Shown here in pieces: positions 35,606-46,375 of a stretch of DNA of 64,000 nt. Location of the stretch: NCBI GenBank assembly GCA_907163375.1, contig CAJQUW010000498.1, positions 124,001 through 188,000 of the forward strand, read 5' to 3'. Below the pieces are notes generated by a model, which was given only the letters and a program-made list of their open reading frames with translations, did not search any database and had not been told where the DNA came from. This stretch comes from Prostheceraeus crozeri (taxonomy: Eukaryota; Platyhelminthes; Polycladida; Euryleptidae). Made by a program: the position numbers and the translations under genes. The stretch's first letter is position 1; every line of letters starts with the position of its first letter.

Positions 35606-35650
35606 GCGCCCGCAGCCCGCACGTGGAGGCCCGCCCCGATTCGGGGCACA
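35606..35650. repeat. GC-rich block related to 33725-33870
   Basis: CCCGCGCCCGCAGCCCGCAC followed by GTGGAGGCCCGCCCCGATTC. It shares GCACGTG and TTCGGG at similar spacing with the earlier block. Confidence 0.4.
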
Positions 35651-35744
35651 CCATCTATTTACATTACAAAATGCATGCAATTGTAATCCGATTAATCATG
35701 CATGTGACCTTTTATACACATAAAAGGATGAAAAATCTGGTAAC

Positions 35745-36498
35745 GGGCCATCCATAAAGGACGTCCGCAAAATAATGACATTTTTCGACTCCCCTTCTTG
35801 TCCACATGTGCCCTAATCTTCCGCCCCTACTCCCTAAGAACGTCCGCATTTTCACAGAACTTTACATTCATATGCAGGTTGCGATATTTGTACAATAAAA
35901 ATATGCATATATCAATATTTGTATATATAATGAATGTATTTTTTATGCAGCCTAATGCACGTTCACTCAAGCTTGCAATAGGCCTTTATTCAGTAAATCA
36001 AAAACAAGTCCTTGTGAAAAAGATAAACATTTTGAATTATTAGTGGATGCAACAATTGCGATTTACAAAATTCTCAAATATTATGACTTGCTGTTAATAT
36101 CTGTAATGGGTAATTTTTTGCGTGAGAGTGGTCTCATTAATTGATATTTTTGATAAAAAAACATATATAGGCTACATATGCAAATGCTAATCTAATCGAT
36201 CATTGTCCAAGTAGGAAGAATGAAGGACAACCATTAATAGATAAAATTTAGGATAGTAGGCCTACACGAGTTGATTCTTCGTGTTTATCTCATTGACATT
36301 CCTGTTTTATTTCAACAATGCAATTTTTGCCTACAGATCGTAGCTAACTTAACAATATTCGCTAAGCTTTTCTTCCCAGGATATGAGTGGTTGAGCTTGC
36401 GGACGCGTCCGTATTTTCCATGACCCCATCCTCCATCCACGTCCGCAAATGTCTGCATCTACAACCTCCACGCTGCGGATGTCCCTTATGGATGGCCC
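35745..36498. mobile_element. 754-bp miniature inverted-repeat element (GGGCCATCCATAA)
   Basis: The left end GGGCCATCCATAAAGGACGT pairs with the right end, which reads GGGCCATCCATAAGGGACAT on the minus strand. The homology continues weakly inward through further GTCCGCA motifs. I could not define a target duplication. The interior open frame at 35798-36043 shows no domain. Ends of the GGGCCATCCATAAAG type are widespread in animal genomes. Confidence 0.8.
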
Positions 36499-36990
36499 TA
36501 AAGTAGCATACCAAAGTCAAACAATGGAAACGTAATTAGGCTTTGCTGAAAAATCCTAAATTTCTACATTTGTACTATACACTTGAAAAATGATTTAAGG
36601 TTAGATCAGGGCTATAAGACAACTGATCGTTATGTATGGGTGCATATATCGTTTTTACGAATAAACCTGCTAAAATAAAGGAGTGAGCATTCACCTACTG
36701 GTTTACGTTGTTTCATTACACGATAACTGATCACCTTAACCTTAAAATGTTACTTCTAATTTTGTGGAAGGAAAATATGCCTTTACACCATTTTATGTTT
36801 GAGAGGAGTGTCTACCCTAACGTGCCCTAATGTCTGCCAACTCGAGATATTATTGGATGACATCTATCAACAAACGCTGGTTTCCATGCTGATGAATAAT
36901 CACCTCAGATCTGTGACATTGAATCTTCTTTCAACATGTTGATTTCACCATTTTGTGATGTTTTACTGATAAGCTTTTACTACAGAGTTG
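36499..36990. other. unassigned interval
   Basis: No feature recognised. Confidence 0.35.
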
Positions 36991-36996
36991 ATCATA

Positions 36997-37200
36997 AAAA
37001 ACGGACCACCTAAATTACGTCAAACTTCAATCGATTCTCCTGGTTTTCAATTTCATTTTACATTGACAGGCCATACACCATTCGAGAGCTTATGTTCTCA
37101 GCTTTTCAATGAGCTGTTAGATATTCGTATCCGTCATTGTTTAAGGTGGAAAGAGGTCAAAGTGTGAAAATCGACACTTTCAAAAATCTCAAATTTTCAA
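36997..37200 (+). repeat. dispersed repeat A (second copy inverted at 48870-49152)
   Basis: The segment begins AAAAAACGGACCACCTAAAT and shares CAATCGATTCTC, a GAGAGCTT..TTCTCAGCTT block and TTCGTATCCGTCATTG-like sequence with the reverse complement of 48870-49152. In both copies the homology begins at the same GGACC-CCTAAATTA edge, which may be the true end of an element. Confidence 0.6.
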
Positions 37201-38600
37201 TGTGGAAGCATGTGAGCATGATAATGAATCAAACACGAGGTGAAAGGGCTTTCTCTGAGCATTCTTTTGATGCATTATTCGTCGAAATCGGTGTACTTTT
37301 AGAGAAATTCTGATATTTTAAATTTATTACATAATTTACTGTTTCTGAATGTTGCTGAAAAGTTTGGCGCTAACGAGGTCATTTTCACGCTTTCAGTATC
37401 TATGTTGTCTAGACGTCTGCTCTGCACATTCAAGTCAATTTGTTGGATGACCCTGAAAAGTTGTAAACAAAGTTTACGAAAGTGTCTGGATAAGGCAGTC
37501 TTCACTGTGTAGCCTTTATGTTTAGCATTTTTGTTGACATTAGTTTTGTTTTATTGTGTAGCCTGCATAGCTGGAATAATCAATTACTGAAAAGACATTT
37601 TCACACCCAGTAGGCCTTTGTTTTATCATACTCGCTGTACTTGAAAAGAAAAGCTTTCATATTTTTCATGTTTTTATCACTGATTAGTAAGAAATGTGGT
37701 AGACTCCTCAGATTCTCATCGACTCTGGTCCCTGGCGACGAAATTTGAAAACAACCTCAGTAATAGGTGAACGGATCGCTCATTCTCTTTTCTGCATCTC
37801 TTCTGCATCTGGGCTCGATAGAAGCATTCATCTCATTTTCGGCAGCGTACAATGGCTTAACGACAGACGAATTACTTGTATCTCCTTAGGGAGTATCACA
37901 GAACAGATTTCGTCACTTCCCCAGCCGAGAGATGTCTCGCCGATTTGAGCATATTTCGTGAGGCTGGAAGACGTGGAATGTGTGAGCAGTCATCTCATTA
38001 GCAATATGAAAAGAGGTCGATCTGTACTTTTATTGGCCTCTGCGCCTTTCTCAAGAAATATGAGACAGAATCTACATGTGCAATGATCAGGGCGTTAACG
38101 AAGGTTAGAGCAGAAGATTGACAAATTTTGCCTAAAGCGGGCAAATTGTGAATCTGTTGAGAACTGTGCACTTGCTTTTTCAATCGTTTTTTGCAATCTG
38201 ATGTAATGGTTAGAATTTCATTTGGTCATCTGCAAAAATGTTCTATGCATTGGTTTTCGATGGCAGAATAATTGGATGTACAAATCAAATTACTTAATTG
38301 GGCATAAATAATAAGATGCAATTCAACTACATAAAATTTGAGCAGAATAATGTGGTGTAAACGACAACAGTAAAAACTCAACATTTTTCGTTAGTCTTTA
38401 AAAAAGAGTAAAGTCTAGTCACTTGATTCGTCTCGATTTATCAAATGAATAAATTTCTATAAATCATTTGTCATGCAAAAAAGACTCACATATCGAATCG
38501 ATAGCTCTTGGCTATTTCACCGAATACCTGACACGGATGGCTAGAGTAGGGGATATGCTCTAGCCATCCATGCCTCTGTCTTGGAGTCGTGGTCTACTTA
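37201..38600. other. unassigned interval
   Basis: No recognised gene. The open frames at 37299-37505 (-) and 37745-37948 (+) carry no known domain. Confidence 0.4.
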
Positions 38601-38611
38601 TCACAAGTCTA

Positions 38612-39247
38612 GTCCGACAACAGCCAGAGCGAGTTTCTGCAATGAACGAGGCCGAATATGTGACTTTTATAGAATGATGTGAACCCTATGGCTACTACGA
38701 ATCCGTGCGTCCACTCAGTTATACCTGGTTCCTCTTCTAGCTTGACATTATCAAGGAAAAACAGTTAATCCAATGGGACACAGATTGACGTTTTTGGCAA
38801 AAAAAATTTTTTGTGTTTTTTCTTACTAAACTGAAAGTATTTGCCTTCACGCTCATGCAGGCATGTCTTTGAAGTTGAGCACATTCATATTTGGCAAGCC
38901 TCCTAACATCGGCAAACACAAGAATTTTGAGTAATATAATTCACATTCAACCACATTCTCGCATATATTGCTGATCAGATGCATGATAACAACACATGCA
39001 CACCTGAAAATGTTCCACGCAAAAGAATTATTGCTCTGGGTTAAGTATTTTTCGCTTCATCAGAGGAAACATCGAAAATTTCATTTCAACCAAAGACAAT
39101 CTGCGTACCATTGGATGAACATGTGCTTTTCTTTGATTGTATCTGACATCAGAAGGAACCAGAAAGAACTCGGCAGACGCGCAGATTCGTAATAGGCAAA
39201 GGTTGTTCATCATTCTGTGAAGGTCTCATCTTTGGCCTCGTTCCCCG
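38612..39247. mobile_element. foldback family (GTCCGGCAGCC), right end truncated
   Basis: TA (38610-38611) precedes GTCCGACAACAGCCAGAGCG. The left arm, the loop and most of the right arm follow, with CTGACATCAGAAGGAACC, AACTCGGCAGACGCGCAGAT and TTTGGCCTCGTTCCC in reverse. The last ~35 bases of the right arm are missing just before another element begins at about 39262. Confidence 0.8.
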
Positions 39248-39862
39248 CTGGTAGACATGGTCCTCACGAAAAATTTTCATGAGAACTCAAGAGCTTCTGA
39301 TGCATTGATGAGAACATTCATGAGGAAAATATCTCATGATGAGTTCATGGTAAAATCATGAGCAATCATGAGGTTTTTGTGAAAATGAGTTTATAAGTTG
39401 TAAGGTATGAATGCTAAGCGCGAAAGGAAAAAGTCATCAGAAAGCTTATTCAATCGACAATAATCTCCAAGTTTTGGCTATAAAGGATAAAAAGCAAAAA
39501 TATAGAATATATCATACCGATACGCAACAGCATTTTCGAAATGATGCATATGTAATTTGACATCACAATTACTATGCAAGATGCTGAAAATAGACATATA
39601 TACAATAACAATTCCATGTCTTATCATGATAAATTATGGTTTATCATTGCAAAGACTGAAATAGTAGCGTGGACATGGTGTGGGAATGCTCTGGGGCAAC
39701 GTGGTTAGGCTAAGAAACCTCAATAACTAAATGCCAGAAAAATAAATTCAGAAGTATGAAAAAAGCAACTGTCAATTTATTAGTGAAATTTTTATGAGAA
39801 ACTCATGAAATTTGATGAGATGTTTCATGCGAAAACGTTCCAAATCCGCATGAAATTTCATA

Positions 39863-39987
39863 CTATCCATTGAGAGAGGCCACATCGTCTTGCCTGACGA
39901 TGACCGGCTGGGCCGGTTGAAAGGCCTAGCCTAATAGAAATTCGAATTTAGCCAATACCTGGTTTTGTGGCCTCTCTCAATGGATAG
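39863..39987. mobile_element. 125-bp MITE, perfect inverted repeats, TA flanks
   Basis: CTATCCATTGAGAGAGGCCA plus CA at the left end is matched exactly by its complement at the right end. TA dinucleotides flank it (39861-39862 and 39988-39989). The size, perfect ends and TA site fit a Tc1/mariner-derived miniature element. The central part contains CCGGCTGGGCCGG, itself nearly palindromic. Confidence 0.85.
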
Positions 39988-40041
39988 TATTCACTCTGGC
40001 CCACTATTTTCTGGAATGAAATTTCATGAGATATATATATA

Positions 40042-41494
40042 CAGTCCGTTTCATAAAAAGTGGATCATCCTAAAATTTGACTAAATAAAACATAAGTATG
40101 ATACAGAAAGCATTTTTCATGTTAATTCATGTCCCTGATATATTTAAATGTCCTTATATAATCTGACAAGCTATGATACAGTAACGGTTCTTAAGAAGCT
40201 AATATTTTGTGGCCCCACCGTTATTGCCAATGACATTACCAATTCGTCTAGGCATTGATTCGATGATATCGTTGATTTTTGACTGATCTAACTTTCTGCA
40301 CTCTCTTTTTAACAGTGACGTAAGTTGTGATACGCCATCTGTAGGTAGCAGTGAACGACGAACGTTACGTTTTAGAATACTCCATGCATTTTCTATGGGA
40401 TTCAGATCAGGAGAACGAGCATTGGTCCAAATGCCAGCCCAAATCAGTAGAGTCGCACCACCTTGTATCCGGGGACGATGTAAATGTCTCGGAATTTCCT
40501 GATCAGATTTTATCCATAATCTCAATCGACCATCACTATCCTTCAGACGGACTGATGCCTCATCAGACCAGACAACCCGATCCCATTGATTTCGCCAGTG
40601 ACAATGACTCATTGCCCATCTGAGACGTCTTTTTGTATGCTGATCTGATAATTCGATCTGAGAGGGCCTCTTACAGCTCTTGAAATTCGACTCAATAAGT
40701 CTTCTACGAATAGTGGACTTAGAAATAGACGAGTCTAGTGCAGCCATCTCAGTTAACGAGAGACTTGGATCAACTTTAACAAATCTCAAAATTAGGCGGT
40801 CTCTACGTTTGGATGTTTTGCGTGGACGGCCAGAGCCCTCTTTACGACAGAGTCGAAATCATCATTATGCGATCGATGCACATTTGTGTAAGGGACATTT
40901 AGTCGCTTGCTTGTAGCTCGCAAAGAAAACCCTAGTTCTAGCAAGGCTGACACTTTGCCTTTTGTGAATGCCATCTCGTTATTCTTAATTTGTGCTTTGT
41001 ATTGTTTTCAACCGGTAAGAGATATATTTCCAGCTGAAAGCAATCAGGAGTGCTGCCAACACCACCGCAACGAAGTCAGGAAGCTATGGAACATGAAGTC
41101 CAGTTAATCACATGTAGCAGTTACACATTATTGTTGATGAATAATGGTGCTATACTGGCTCTGATTGACCGATATTCTTTATTTTTGTTTTGCTTGATAG
41201 CTTTTGGCTTGTAGAACAACATATTACATAACAAAGGAAACAAATGTAATTTTATAAGAGTGAGGTATGATTTTGTGTAACATTGCTAAATGAAGATCAA
41301 ATTATCTACTACTTTTTTATCTATAACAGGAAAACAACTCAATATTCATGCTTGAAATTTCCAACAATGATATTAGTAAGCACAACTGACATATCTTCCA
41401 AATTTCAGAGAAATTCGTTCAAGTTTGGCGGAGTTAGACAAAGTTGAAGTTAAGGCGATGTTTAAGAGTGATCCATTTTTTATGAAACAATCTG
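40042..41494 (-). mobile_element. Tc1/mariner element, internally deleted
   Basis: TA (40040-40041) precedes CAGTCCGTTTCATAAAAAGT, and the right end reads CAGATTGTTTCATAAAAAAT on the minus strand before TA (41495-41496). These are standard Tc1-type ends with a TA duplication. The 1453-bp element carries one degenerate transposase on the minus strand. Confidence 0.9.
40199..40974 (-). pseudogene. Tc1-like transposase lacking the second catalytic aspartate
   Basis: Two minus-strand frames form the gene. The frame 40974-40792 gives the N-terminal helix-turn-helix (KVSALLELGFSLRATSKRLN). The frame 40789-40199 begins with the second DNA-binding half (SKSTIRRRLIESNFKSC) and continues with HTKRRLRWAMSHCHW, the first catalytic aspartate in VVWSDEASVRL and a WAGIW motif. 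It then jumps directly to NARSPDLNPIENAWSILKRN, which contains the third acidic residue. The stretch that should hold the second aspartate (usually within a QDNAPCH-like motif) is missing in frame, roughly 70 residues by family comparison. With the frame break as well, this copy cannot transpose itself. Confidence 0.9.
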
Positions 41495-41539
41495 TATGAG
41501 AAAAATCATGAGGAATTTTTGTGAGGGGGTTCTCTCTCT

Positions 41540-43280
41540 TGTCACTACACTGCTTGTGCCAATCAAGTCAGTGACGTATGCGGACGTTAACTTTCAATTA
41601 GCAAAACGTCTGTGTTGTTTTTTTTGACGGTGGGTTGAGGCCTCGCGGTTCGCTTATTCTGTTATCCTTTATCCTTTGTTTTATCTTGTTATCTTTTTTC
41701 TTTTATATCAGCTTGTGACATCTGTTGCACATCTCTTTCAGAACCGATTGCAAGTCCGGCGGTGTCGTGCCCGGAAGGAAATTGTCAGAGGTGCTCTGGA
41801 GCCGGTGCCGATTTGAAATCCATGTCATCGGTTCCATATCCCTGTTATTTTTCTTAATTTTCATTAGGTGTCAGTTGCGTGCTGCACACCCCTTACAGCT
41901 TTCTATCAATTTACGACTGTTTCTCATTGTCATGTCTTTCAAACAGACCTCTCATTTTAACATTAAAGATAATCCCACTTTTCTTAATTTCTCAATTTCT
42001 ATGTTTCAAATATGACAATGTTTGGGGATTGTTGCGGTTGTTACTATAACAAAGAAAACCCATTAATTAAGAAGCATGCCGTCTATTTTCTTTTAATTGA
42101 AAATTTTACCTTGAATAAGAAATTGCACTCAAATAGGAATATCTATGGAGCAAAGCAAGCTTCAATTAAGTTTCGAACTTAACAATTGTGAGGCTATGTG
42201 CAGTCAACCCACAGCAATTTTGCCGACTGTATGAATACAATCATTGAATTTTCGATGTTTTTTCGACAGTTTCAACTTTTGGTCGTCTGGGAAACCACAT
42301 GGGAAATATGATCCCAACTCTCGCATAAACCGCTCTACCGATATCAAGGCATGAATGCGAAAGATAGATGGCAATTGCTCCGTAATAGATTATTAACATG
42401 TTTCGAACAACACAGTGCAATGATCGTATGAAGCCATAAATTTCCATTGCTTGTGTTCTACTTCATTATCTTCACGAATCTGTCTATATTGCAGCATTTC
42501 ATTATCCACTGGTTAGCTTCGTGTCAAATTACTCTGAATTACTTACTGACTGAATTGACTAAATTGATAATGTTTAGCAATAAATCCAACCAAGTGATGT
42601 ATCTAACTTCTGAATCAATAGCGGTATTATTTTGGAGCTTGAATTTAGAAAATATATTGGAAACTGCAGAACAACCCTTTCCTACGAAACTAAGACACGC
42701 TTAGTTTTGATTCTTCATAATTATCACTTAGTTTTGTGCGGAGAAAGGGTCATTTAGGCAAATATATAAGAGCTACATTTTCTGGATCGTCTGCATTTTA
42801 CTCTGTAGACGATGTCTGGCCATTTTCTAGCCTGACGATCCATTTTTTTCTTTCGTCTTGCATAATTCTTCTAATAGAATGTGTATAATTCTTCTTCTTT
42901 TACGATGATGGATTCGTCAGTGTAGACTGTTTTCAGTTGTAAAAATTCCGTCTCTTCAGACAATCAAAGGAGCAACAGACATGTAAACTTTGGCTTCATA
43001 TAACATATTTTATGACACGTTTTGGCGCTTCTTTTTGGGACTGTCAAGATGACTGTCCATATCAGATGAATATCATTGCAGTCTACACACATTGCTTTTC
43101 ACCTAGAATCACAAATGAATCGATGAATTAATAGATTCGAGCAAGAAGAGATTATTTTGATATTATTGTTCATGTCAAAGCTAAGAAATACAGTCATGAG
43201 AGCCTGAAAACCATTTTGCTGTCGATAACGAGCCACCACTATTTCTACATTTTATATAAGTACCCATAATTTTATAAGTG
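41540..43280. other. unassigned interval
   Basis: No recognised gene. Low-complexity ATCC/TTATC pyrimidine tract at about 41655-41705. Open frames at 41725-42015, 42241-42447 and 42447-42704 have no known domain. Confidence 0.4.
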
Positions 43281-43286
43281 ACACCT

Positions 43287-43316
43287 GTAGGTGTCGCGGC
43301 ACCGGTTGAGAATTAC
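43287..43316 (-). mobile_element. possible hAT terminus, isolated
   Basis: On the minus strand this reads CAGTAATTCTCAACCGGTGC then CGCGACACC, a good match in form to the CAGTGGTTCTCAACC ends of many hAT elements. No opposite end identified. Confidence 0.4.
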
Positions 43317-43399
43317 TGATGGGGAGCACAAAGGAAGGTGGAAGAGTAACGAAAATCAAAGAAGAAGGGGGTAGACATTGGCAGAGGTTACCACATTCA

Positions 43400-43830
43400 A
43401 GTAGTCTGGAAGCCTGATGGAAGCCTTATTCAAGTAGTTGGTTCTGCCTTATGTCTGCGGATATTGGACAACTAGAAAGACGGAAGAGAGTTTACTAAGG
43501 AGGACGGAGTTGAAGATGTTGAGGTGAATCCAAGGAGTCACCGTGAAGTAAAGTTTGTCAGGAGAAGAGAGAAGAGTGAGGGCAGACATTGATCTTGGGG
43601 CTGCGACTTCGATGGTACGAGAACGTAATTCGGCAAGAAGAAGGAAATCCAACAAAGACGGCAATGAGTCTGGAAGTGAAATGCAAGAGGACTCGAGGAA
43701 GACCGATGAAGAGGAAGATGGAGAAGAAGGATGCGGAGAGTTTCGTAGTGGATCTGGAGCTGGCCAATGATCAAGCGGACTGGTACAAGACTCTGAGAAA
43801 GACTAGGAACTCCCACCCCTGACCGGGAAA
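43400..43830 (+). pseudogene. RTE-like LINE, C-terminal end of the polyprotein
   Basis: Shifted frames spell the conserved tail: VLPYVCGYWTTRKTEESLLR, RRTELKMLRWIQGVT-like sequence, then LRLRWYENVIRQEEGNPTKT, EVKCKRTRGRPMKRKMEKKD and LANDQADWYKTLRKTRNSHP in the frame 43589-43822. This is the same region as the fragment at 28924-29350 but clearly diverged, so the two represent different subfamilies or old insertions. The reverse transcriptase and endonuclease domains are missing. Confidence 0.75.
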
Positions 43831-44329
43831 AGGAGGTTAAGAAGTCATAAAAACCTCGATGATGGCAGACAGACATACGTGTATGTCTTTAGTATTGTTG
43901 ATCAAATATGAAAACTAACTCAGACTGTTTTGTTACGAGATATGTTGACTGCGAATCTGATATAAACATGTAAGATGAGACGTACACGATTCTGCTAAGC
44001 ATTTGAACAGATGATTCATATATACTCATCACTTTCATACACGCCGTTAGAAGATTCAGTTAACTAATGAGACACCTTGGATTCCCTGAGGAGAATCGCT
44101 ATCGTAATTATAGGTAAATTCCCCATGTCTAGTCAACAAAGTAGCGATAGATCCGGTTAATTGTTATCAAGGGCGTGCACAGACTTGCCGAAGGGGGATG
44201 CGCGGACACGACTGAATTACAAGTCGCTAAGTTACAGTATAGCAAGAGCAAACCAGCCAAACGTGATTATTTTTAGTAGGAGACTTCAGGAGTCGGGTTG
44301 CAATGGGGACACATTAAAATGAATTAGAA
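43831..44329. other. unassigned interval
   Basis: No feature recognised. Confidence 0.35.
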
Positions 44330-44500
44330 CCCTCTAGCTCGATTTCTACAGAGACGATTAAGTCAATAAAAGACGCCAACACCCTTGATTCCCCGACCGC
44401 ACTCGCCTGACCGAGGAATCGAACCGAAGTCAACGGTGATGAGCTCACACCTTCTTCACGTGGCCACGCTGACGGTGAAAAAGGAATGCGAGTGAAGGCA
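44330..44500 (-). repeat. tRNA-like dispersed repeat, copy 1
   Basis: On the minus strand, TTCACCGTCAGCGTGGCCAC contains a loose A box, and GGTTCGATTCC (about 44415-44425) is a canonical polymerase III B box. The body continues CAGGCGAGTGCGG, GGGAATCAAGGGTGTTGGCG and TATTGACTTAATC. A shortened copy lies at 45345-45470 on the plus strand. A tRNA-derived SINE is the simplest reading. Confidence 0.5.
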
Positions 44501-44899
44501 GAAGTCATCTCCATGTGATGTTGACAACTTATGTCCTATTGTTATTTAAAACAAGATCTATGCCCAATCATAGTATGAAGAGAAAACAACGCTAATGTTG
44601 ACATCCCGATAGCTATTTTCGGCCTCTCGTCAGGAGAAGTACGACCGTTGTGATACACAAAATGCACAGACAAGTTTAATACAGCTCATCAGACTTGCAT
44701 AGACTGCGGACATGCCATTCGGACAAACTTCACAGATATCTCAATAGTGCATTTACAAACACAATAGATTTATCGAAGACTAATAGAAAGTAACAAAGGC
44801 ATGACAAAAGAAAAAAGCTAAAGCCAAGGCAAGCGTAGGATATGTTTTAAGTCTTTGTGGATACATACTAGGTCAGGACGGTAACGAGATGTATAAAGA

Positions 44900-45320
44900 G
44901 ATTCTAAAATGTGGAGAATAAAAGGGGACCGAGGAGCACATAAAATAGAAAAATAAGAAGAAAAAGTACGTCCTGAAAACTATCACAAGATATGGTATGC
45001 CGACAAATGGCGCTGGATGGAGACTTATTAGAGCGAGGACGACAATGTCCACTTTCAGTCCACTTCGGTAAATGTTCCCTCATTCGGACCCTGAAGCATC
45101 TCTCAGTGCGCTCAATATAACTGCATCCGCAGTCACAAGAAAGTTTATAGATAAGGCGAGCGCGACTGAGGGATGGTACAGTATCCCTAAGACAACGGAA
45201 CGGAATACGACAGGTTGAGAACACAGCAACAGGCTCAATAGCCGGAAAAGCTTTCTGAGTCGATGAAAAAATACGTTTACAGACGACTTTACCGGCGCCA
45301 TCACCACAATATATTGTTAT
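44900..45320 (-). pseudogene. Penelope-like element, GIY-YIG end
   Basis: The minus-strand frame 45224-44904 reads IPFRCLRDTVPSLSRARLIY, then KLSCDCGCSYIERTERCFRV, RMREHLPKWTESGHCRPRSN and SSAICRHTISC. This is the linker, CxC and GIY-YIG core (here reduced to CSYIER), followed by the conserved REH and terminal histidine-containing segment. The part before 45224 continues in another frame as KRIFSSTQKAFPAIEPVAVF. The reverse transcriptase domain is absent. The endonuclease-like domain is partly preserved but lacks the first glycine-isoleucine-tyrosine. Confidence 0.7.
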
Positions 45321-45344
45321 TGACAGAATGCTGGTTGTAGCGAG

Positions 45345-45470
45345 AATTCCTTTTGTACCGTCAGCGTGGCCTAGTGAACAAGGCGAGATTTTTGGATCAG
45401 GCCAGTGCGGAGGGAATCAAAGATGTTGATGTCTTTATTGACTTAATCATTGTCATTCTCTTTAGATATT
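45345..45470 (+). repeat. tRNA-like dispersed repeat, copy 2
   Basis: GTACCGTCAGCGTGGCCTAG and the body GGATCAGGCCAGTGCGGAGG, AATCAAAGATGTTGATGTCT, TATTGACTTAATC align with the minus-strand repeat at 44330-44500. The region with the B box is deleted here. The homology begins upstream of the tRNA-like part in both copies. Confidence 0.5.
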
Positions 45471-45599
45471 CAATATACTGCGACAGACCTTGTTGTCACC
45501 CTTCCAGCTCCTTACCAAAGTCAACTCCTTCTTCAACTGCTTCAAAAAGTCAGCATAAGATTAAATTTCGTGAGCTAAGCAGCTACCCGCAAAATTAAC

Positions 45600-46020
45600 A
45601 AATTAGTCAAGAATTACGGTTTACTTTTCAGAGTGACAAATCAACCGGGCACCAAAATTTGCTATTGTTTCAACTCAAATTACATAGAAAGCTTGATTTC
45701 AAAGTCTGTCAGAAGCTTCCTAATAAATACAACTGTAACATGCGCGATGTTGTGTGTAGCTTTACGTGTAGATTATGCAATGATTTTTACATTGGTTTTG
45801 TGAATCGACTCTTCGGCGTCCGTTTTGTTGAGCATCATGTTAATCAGCATTGTTAATCTAGACAGTACGAGTGTCATCTGAGATCTTGCTGTCCTACGTC
45901 AGTTTGACCGTTCGTTCACTACAGATGACTTATTCACACTAGGCCCTATTCGCACTAGGGGGACTGAAGAGTATTGCATTAGGATCCTTTGTCCATCAAT
46001 GAGCTGGAAATAAGAATTGA
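45600..46020 (+). pseudogene. Penelope-like element, GIY-YIG end, second subfamily
   Basis: The frame 45659-45856 has CQKLPNKYNCNMRDVVCSFT followed by CRLCNDFYIGFVNRLFGVRF and EHHVNQHC. CxxC and DFYIG correspond to the zinc-binding linker and YIG motif. After the stop, frames shift through LAVLRQFDRSFTTDDLF-like sequence to RILCPSMSW, resembling the usual C-terminal end. It points the opposite way from the fragment 280 bases upstream and differs from it in sequence, so it is a separate insertion. Confidence 0.6.
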
Positions 46021-46279
46021 TGAGGATTCATGATTGATAATTAAACCACCGCTTGTCAATGCCAGTTTGTCCACGAATAGGTTCTCGGGCGTCTTTTGCT
46101 TCATTTTCCAAATAAAAGCTTCGCCATAATGAGGGAGTGCGCGTTGAATTTTTTCTAAAAGGAAAATGGTCACAAATAAGAATTTTCTCCAGCATATGGC
46201 AATTAACAATAGATGCTAATCGTTAGGTGCATGTCTTTAATCATAGAAATCCTTAACTATAGCTAATAATAGATGTACA
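46021..46279. other. unassigned interval
   Basis: No feature recognised. Confidence 0.3.
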
Positions 46280-46280
46280 G

Positions 46281-46375
46281 TAACCTACTATCTACAAGGA
46301 GTTACACGGTGAGAATCTCCGAGCCGAAGGCGAGGAGATTTCTGTGTAACTCCGAGTAGACAGCTAGGTTACTAA
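46281..46375. repeat. 95-bp hairpin MITE
   Basis: AGTAACCTACTATCTACAAG then GAGTTACACGGTGAGAATCT on the left pairs over about 40 bases, with a few mismatches, with GGAGATTTCTGTGTAACTCC and GAGTAGACAGCTAGGTTACT on the right. The small apex contains GAGCCGAAGGCGAG, which is itself imperfectly palindromic. This is compatible with a very short miniature inverted-repeat element. Confidence 0.75.

Larger units (their letters stand above)
39262..41526. mobile_element. CATGAG-rich element with two nested insertions
   Basis: The left end CCTCACGAAAAATTTTCATG pairs with the right end, which reads CCTCACAAAAATTCCTCATG on the minus strand. Subtracting the MITE at 39863-39987 and the Tc1 element at 40042-41494 leaves about 690 bases rich in TTTCATGAG motifs. 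The interior has no recognised gene. The proposed ends are imperfect and I found no target duplication. Confidence 0.5.
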
